NCBI RefSeq assembly: GCF_001889605.1
Contig: NZ_CP018171.1
Location: 4,424,501-4,488,500 of the forward strand
DNA: 64,000 bases
Direction: 5' to 3'
From: Aquibium oceanicum
GTDB lineage: Bacteria > Pseudomonadota > Alphaproteobacteria > Rhizobiales > Rhizobiaceae
Below are positions 60,222 through 64,000 of the stretch, piece by piece. The number at the start of each line of letters is the position of its first letter. The stretch's first letter is position 1. The translations under genes and the position numbers were made by a program. The notes beneath the pieces are model-generated. The model worked only from the letters and a program-made list of their open reading frames with translations. It ran no database searches and was not told the origin of the DNA.

Positions 60222-61319
60222 ATGAAATCCAAGACAAAACGGCCAGTCCTCAGAAAGAGCGGAGAAGACGCGGTGCAGCCGCCCGCGCTCCAGCCGGCCC
60301 GCAAACCGACGATCAAGGACGTGGCCCGGGTAGCCGGTGTTTCCGTGGGCACCGTTTCACGGGTCGTTAACGGGAGCCTGACCGTCGGCAACGCCGTTCA
60401 TGGCAAAGTGATGGAGGCAATCGAGGAACTCAAGTTCGTTCCAAGTGCCGCTGCGCAGAGCATGCGGCGCAAATCCAGCCTAATCGTTGGCTGCATCGTC
60501 CGCGAGATTTCGATCGCTCCTCTCGCGGAATTCGTGCGCGCCTCGCAGACGGCACTCGACGCCGCCGGCTACTCGCTGCTGCTGTCGATCTCGGATGGGG
60601 AAGAAGAGCGCGAGCGGGCGCTGCTCAAGCGACTTCAGAACCGGCAGGTCGACGGCATCATCCTCAGCCCATACACGCGCCTCAGCCAGGACTATGAGGC
60701 AATGCTGCGGGGCCTTGGCATTCCGATCGTTCTCGTCGATCGGGACAAGCCGGACTGGGCGGATGCGGTCATGGTGGACCACGCCCACGGCGTTGAGATC
60801 GCGGTCGAGCACCTGCTTAATTTAGGTCATCGCAAAATCGCGCTGCTGACGGGCCCAGAGGATACTTTTCCGGCAGCCCAACGCCTGAAGGGCTACATGG
60901 CGGCTTACAAGCGCAACAAAGTCGCGGTCGATCCCGCGATGATGCGTACGGGAAGCTATCTTGCCACCGCGGGCTTCCAGCTTGCTTCGACGATGCTGTC
61001 CGGCAAGAACCGGCCGACCGCCATCATCGCGGGCGGCCTCAGCATGCTGCCGGGCGTTCTGCGCGCGGTGCAGACCCTCAAGCTCTCGGTGCCGGAGGAT
61101 GTATCGATCGTCGGAACAGGTCCTTCGGAACTCTCCGAGCTCCACGTGCCGCCGATCAGCGTCCAATACTGGGACCATGGCGAAACGGGGCGCGTCGCGG
61201 CCATGATGCTTCTGGACCGCATGCTCAAGAAGGGAGACCCGGAGCCGCAGCGCGTGCTTCTGCCAAGCACGTTCATCTCAACGCGGTCGATCGGGCCTAA
61301 ACCGCGACGATCCTCCTGA
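60222..61319 (+). CDS. LacI-family transcriptional regulator
   Basis: The 365-residue protein has an N-terminal LacI helix-turn-helix at about residues 29-75 (TIKDVARVAGVSVGTVSRVVNG). A hinge follows (AAAQSMRRKS), then a periplasmic-binding-like ligand domain (RQVDGIILSPYT, AVEHLLNLGHRKIALLTG). It lies inside the catabolic block, divergent from the GNAT/ABC operon and convergent with the dehydrogenase. It probably represses the block through the two GAAACGTTTC sites. The ligand is unknown. Confidence 0.92.
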   Translation: MKSKTKRPVLRKSGEDAVQPPALQPARKPTIKDVARVAGVSVGTVSRVVNGSLTVGNAVHGKVMEAIEELKFVPSAAAQSMRRKSSLIVGCIVREISIAPLAEFVRASQTALDAAGYSLLLSISDGEEERERALLKRLQNRQVDGIILSPYTRLSQDYEAMLRGLGIPIVLVDRDKPDWADAVMVDHAHGVEIAVEHLLNLGHRKIALLTGPEDTFPAAQRLKGYMAAYKRNKVAVDPAMMRTGSYLATAGFQLASTMLSGKNRPTAIIAGGLSMLPGVLRAVQTLKLSVPEDVSIVGTGPSELSELHVPPISVQYWDHGETGRVAAMMLLDRMLKKGDPEPQRVLLPSTFISTRSIGPKPRRSS

Positions 61320-61337
61320 GACTGGTCTTCCGGCTTC

Positions 61338-62783
61338 TCACCAGTCCGTGGAGATGTACTTGGCCTCGAGGAACTCGAGCATTCCGTGATGCGCGCCCTC
61401 GCGGCCGAGGCCACTCTGCTTAACCCCTCCGAAAGGTGCCGCCGGGTCGGACACCAGGCCGCGATTGAGGCCGAGCATCCCTGCTTCCAGCCGCTCGCAT
61501 ACGCGCAGGCCACGCGAGAGGTCGCTCGTATAGACATACGCCACCAGTCCGTACTCGGTGGCGTTGGCGAGTTGCACCGCCTCGTCTTCGGTGTCGAAAA
61601 CGGAGATCGCGGCCACCGGGCCGAAAATCTCCTCGGAGGCCATCGCCGCATCTTTCGGGACGTCGAGCAGGACCGTCGGGGGAAAGAAGCATCCGCCCCG
61701 AGAGCTTGGTACTGCGCCGCACAGGACCTTCGCGCCGCGTGACACCGCATCGTCCACCAGCTCGACGATCTTCGACACCGCGGCGCTGTTGACGAGCGGC
61801 CCGCATTCTGTGGCCTCGTCCTCACCGGGGCCCACCTTGAGCGCTTCCATCCGTGCAGCGAGTCGCCGTGCGAATTCGTCCGCAACCCCGCGCTGGGCGT
61901 AGAAGCGGTTCGCGGCCGTGCATGCCTGTCCGCCATTGCGCATCTTCGCAATCAACGCGCCCTCGACCGCGCGGTCCAGGTCGGCATCGTCGAAGACCAG
62001 GAAAGGTGCGTTGCCGCCGAGCTCCATCGACGAGTGTACGACGCGGTCCGCGGCCTTGCGCAGAAGGATGCGTCCGACCTCGGTCGAACCGGTGAAAGAC
62101 AGTTTGCGCACCCTGTCGTCTTCCAGCATGGAATCGACGACCTGCGAGGTCGTCGAGGAGGTGATGACGTTCACCACGCCATCCGGCACGCCTGCTTCAT
62201 GGAGAAGCGCCGCGATCGCATAGGCGGTAAGCGGTGTCTCGGTCGCGGGCTTCAGCACGCAGGTGCAGCCTGCCGCCAGCGCGGGGGCGATCTTGCGCGT
62301 TGCCATTGCCGCCGGGAAATTCCAGGGTGTGATGAGCAACGAGACGCCGATCGGCTGATGCATTACCAGTATCCGATTTGACCCGGACGGCGCCGTCGAC
62401 AAGTGCCCGTCGATCCGCACCGCTTCCTCGGAGAACCAGCGGAAGAACTCCGCGGCATAGGTGACCTCGCCGCGGGCATCGCGCAAAGCCTTGCCGTTCT
62501 CCAGCGAGATAAGGCGCGCCAGCGGCTCCACATCGCGGACGATCAGCTCGAATGCGCGGCGCAGGATTTCGGCGCGCTTGCGCGGCGGTGTGGCGGCCCA
62601 GGCGGCGGCTGCGCCCGAAGCGGCATCGACTGCGGCGCGCGCATCATCCACACCTGCGTCCTCGACCTGACCGAGCACGCTTCCGTCGGACGGGTTCATC
62701 ACGGGGATGCGCCTGTCGCGACTGCCCTTAGTCCATGCTCCGCCAATGAACAGGCGGCCCTCGTATGAGGCTGGCTGCGTCAT
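61338..62783 (-). CDS. NAD(P)-dependent aldehyde dehydrogenase, succinate-semialdehyde type
   Basis: The 481-residue enzyme has LITPWNFPAAMATRK, the NAD motif SFTGSTEVG, catalytic Glu in MELGGNAPF and catalytic Cys in GGQACTAANRF. Length is that of GabD. It follows the aminotransferase after 28 bp, probably as an operon. The pair fits transamination of an amine or omega-amino acid to an aldehyde and its oxidation to an acid, as in GABA-type pathways. Confidence 0.92.
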   Translation of the reverse strand: MTQPASYEGRLFIGGAWTKGSRDRRIPVMNPSDGSVLGQVEDAGVDDARAAVDAASGAAAAWAATPPRKRAEILRRAFELIVRDVEPLARLISLENGKALRDARGEVTYAAEFFRWFSEEAVRIDGHLSTAPSGSNRILVMHQPIGVSLLITPWNFPAAMATRKIAPALAAGCTCVLKPATETPLTAYAIAALLHEAGVPDGVVNVITSSTTSQVVDSMLEDDRVRKLSFTGSTEVGRILLRKAADRVVHSSMELGGNAPFLVFDDADLDRAVEGALIAKMRNGGQACTAANRFYAQRGVADEFARRLAARMEALKVGPGEDEATECGPLVNSAAVSKIVELVDDAVSRGAKVLCGAVPSSRGGCFFPPTVLLDVPKDAAMASEEIFGPVAAISVFDTEDEAVQLANATEYGLVAYVYTSDLSRGLRVCERLEAGMLGLNRGLVSDPAAPFGGVKQSGLGREGAHHGMLEFLEAKYISTDW

Positions 62784-62811
62784 GATGTTCTCTCTGTCTT
62801 TATCCGATCGC

Positions 62812-64000
62812 TCAGGCGAAGTTCTCGCGGGACCACGTGTACGTGTCGTCGAGCGTAAGTCTGAAGCGCTTGAGCACCTCGTCGACCTGCTCCGCGTTGA
62901 TGATCAGTGGCGGGCACAGTGCGATGCTGTCCTGCACGGCGCGCACGATCAGCCCATGGCCATGGCCGCGCTCGAAGAATGCAGCCCCCACCTTGCCGAG
63001 CGGATCGAACGCGCGCTTGGTCGCGGGATCTGCGACCAACTCGACGGCGGCTATGAGGCCGACGCCCCTGACTTCGCCAACCATCGGGTGGCCGCGCAGT
63101 TCGCCAAGGCCCGCCTGCAAACGCTCGCCCATGGCAGCCGCGTTCGCAACCAGCCCGTCTTCCTCGATGATGCGAATGTTCTCGAGCGCTACGGCAGTGG
63201 CGACGGGATGGCCGCTGGTGGTGAACCCGTGTCCGAAATTGCCCAGCCTGTCGCTGTTGTCGGCGATGCCTGCATAGAGCTCGTCGCTGATTACGATCGC
63301 CGATAGCGGCAGGTAAGATGAGGTGATCTGCTTGGACAGGACCAGCATGTCGGGCTTGATATCGAAAAGCTCGCAGCCAAACATCCGGCCTGTTCGTCCG
63401 AAACCTGTGATCACTTCGTCCGCGATGATCAGGATGTCGTACTTTCGGCATACGGCCTGCACCTTCTGCCAATAGGTCCGCGGCGGAACCAGGACACCAC
63501 CGGCTCCCATCACAGGCTCGCCAATGAAGGCCGCTATCGTCTCGGGCCCTTCCGCCAATATGAGTTGCTCGAGCTGGCCGGCCAGCCGGCTGGCGAACTC
63601 CTCCTCGCTCTCCCCTTCCCATGCATGGCGATAATGATGCGGGCAGGCGGTGTGCAGAAAGTTGGGGAGCGGAAGGTCGAAGTCGCGGTGGTTCCAGGGC
63701 AGGCCAGTCATGCTGCCCGACGCGACGGTGATGCCGTGATAGCCGCGGATGCGCGATATGATCTTCTTCTTCTGCGGCCGCCCGCGGGCGTTGTTGAAAT
63801 ACCAGAGCAGCTTGACGACCGTGTCGTTCGCTTCCGACCCGGAGTTTGCGAAGAACACGCGGTTCAGTCCGGCGGGAGCGAGGCTCGCGATCTTCTCGGC
63901 CAGATCGATAGCCGGGTTGTTCGCCTTGTGCGAGAAGGAGTGATAGTAGGGAAGCCGCCGCATCTGAGCAGCCGCCGCCTCGACCAGCCGCTCCTCACCG
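62812..64000 (-). CDS. Class III aminotransferase (5' end beyond the window)
   Basis: The visible 396 residues carry the class III fold: NSGSEANDTVVKLLWYFNN, RGYHGITVASGSMTG and IADEVITGFGRTG, with the PLP lysine in LVLSKQITSSYLP. The frame stays open to 64000, so the gene continues past the edge and roughly 60 N-terminal residues are missing. It is of the omega-amino acid:pyruvate or polyamine type. It precedes the aldehyde dehydrogenase in the direction of transcription. Confidence 0.92.
   Translation of the reverse strand, partial: GEERLVEAAAAQMRRLPYYHSFSHKANNPAIDLAEKIASLAPAGLNRVFFANSGSEANDTVVKLLWYFNNARGRPQKKKIISRIRGYHGITVASGSMTGLPWNHRDFDLPLPNFLHTACPHHYRHAWEGESEEEFASRLAGQLEQLILAEGPETIAAFIGEPVMGAGGVLVPPRTYWQKVQAVCRKYDILIIADEVITGFGRTGRMFGCELFDIKPDMLVLSKQITSSYLPLSAIVISDELYAGIADNSDRLGNFGHGFTTSGHPVATAVALENIRIIEEDGLVANAAAMGERLQAGLGELRGHPMVGEVRGVGLIAAVELVADPATKRAFDPLGKVGAAFFERGHGHGLIVRAVQDSIALCPPLIINAEQVDEVLKRFRLTLDDTYTWSRENFA

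Overview
The window is GC-rich chromosomal DNA from an alphaproteobacterium, most likely order Hyphomicrobiales (Rhizobiales) in the Mesorhizobium/Brucella neighbourhood. The markers are a Brucella Omp10-type lipoprotein, the cell-cycle response regulator CpdR, a rhizobial homospermidine synthase, a ROSE-like leader in front of hsp20, an αr8/MmgR-like small RNA and CtrA-type TTAA-N7-TTAA boxes. Genus is inference. About 50 genes are intact. There is one tRNA, one probable and one candidate small RNA, three toxin-antitoxin (TA) loci and one clear gene remnant. I see no rRNA, CRISPR array, insertion sequence or prophage.

Layout. 0-8 kb: a two-gene membrane operon opposite a TetR regulator, a TerB-like DUF533 protein, the tRNA hydroxylase TrhO, a muramidase, KDPG aldolase and a periplasmic DUF882 protein. 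8-17.5 kb: an orphan sigma-54 response regulator, oligoendopeptidase F, an overlapping parD-parE-DUF3445 operon, ilvD and homospermidine synthase. 17.5-25 kb: Omp10, a metallopeptidase, a PaaK-like ligase, a 5'-nucleotidase carrying TolA-like repeats and LysM, ferrochelatase and a flavin oxidoreductase. 25-36 kb: a soluble two-PAS chemoreceptor, SPFH/NfeD, KdsD, an outer-membrane barrel, GalU, MltB and a DUF459 SGNH hydrolase. 36-43 kb: glutamate synthase, with a vapBC module wedged between gltD and gltB.

43-53 kb: threonine aldolase, a complete copper-bufferin (buf) operon, hsp20 with an RpoH-like promoter and thermosensor leader, a candidate small RNA, higBA, a lysophospholipase-like hydrolase, HisN, the MmgR-like RNA, an N-formylglutamate amidohydrolase, CpdR and tRNA-Val(GAC).

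After the tRNA (53.2-64 kb) the content changes to an accessory catabolic block. It begins with a frameshifted semialdehyde-dehydrogenase remnant. It then holds a TPP enzyme, a DUF35 protein paired with a thiolase-like protein lacking the nucleophilic cysteine, two oligopeptide-type ABC ATPases without permeases, a GNAT, a LacI-family regulator, an intact aldehyde dehydrogenase and a class III aminotransferase cut by the window edge. Two matching GAAACGTTTC palindromes, one before the TPP gene and one before the GNAT/ABC genes, suggest that the LacI protein controls the block. The combination suggests uptake and breakdown of an amine-containing compound through transamination, aldehyde oxidation and CoA-linked C-C cleavage. 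The substrate cannot be read from the sequence.
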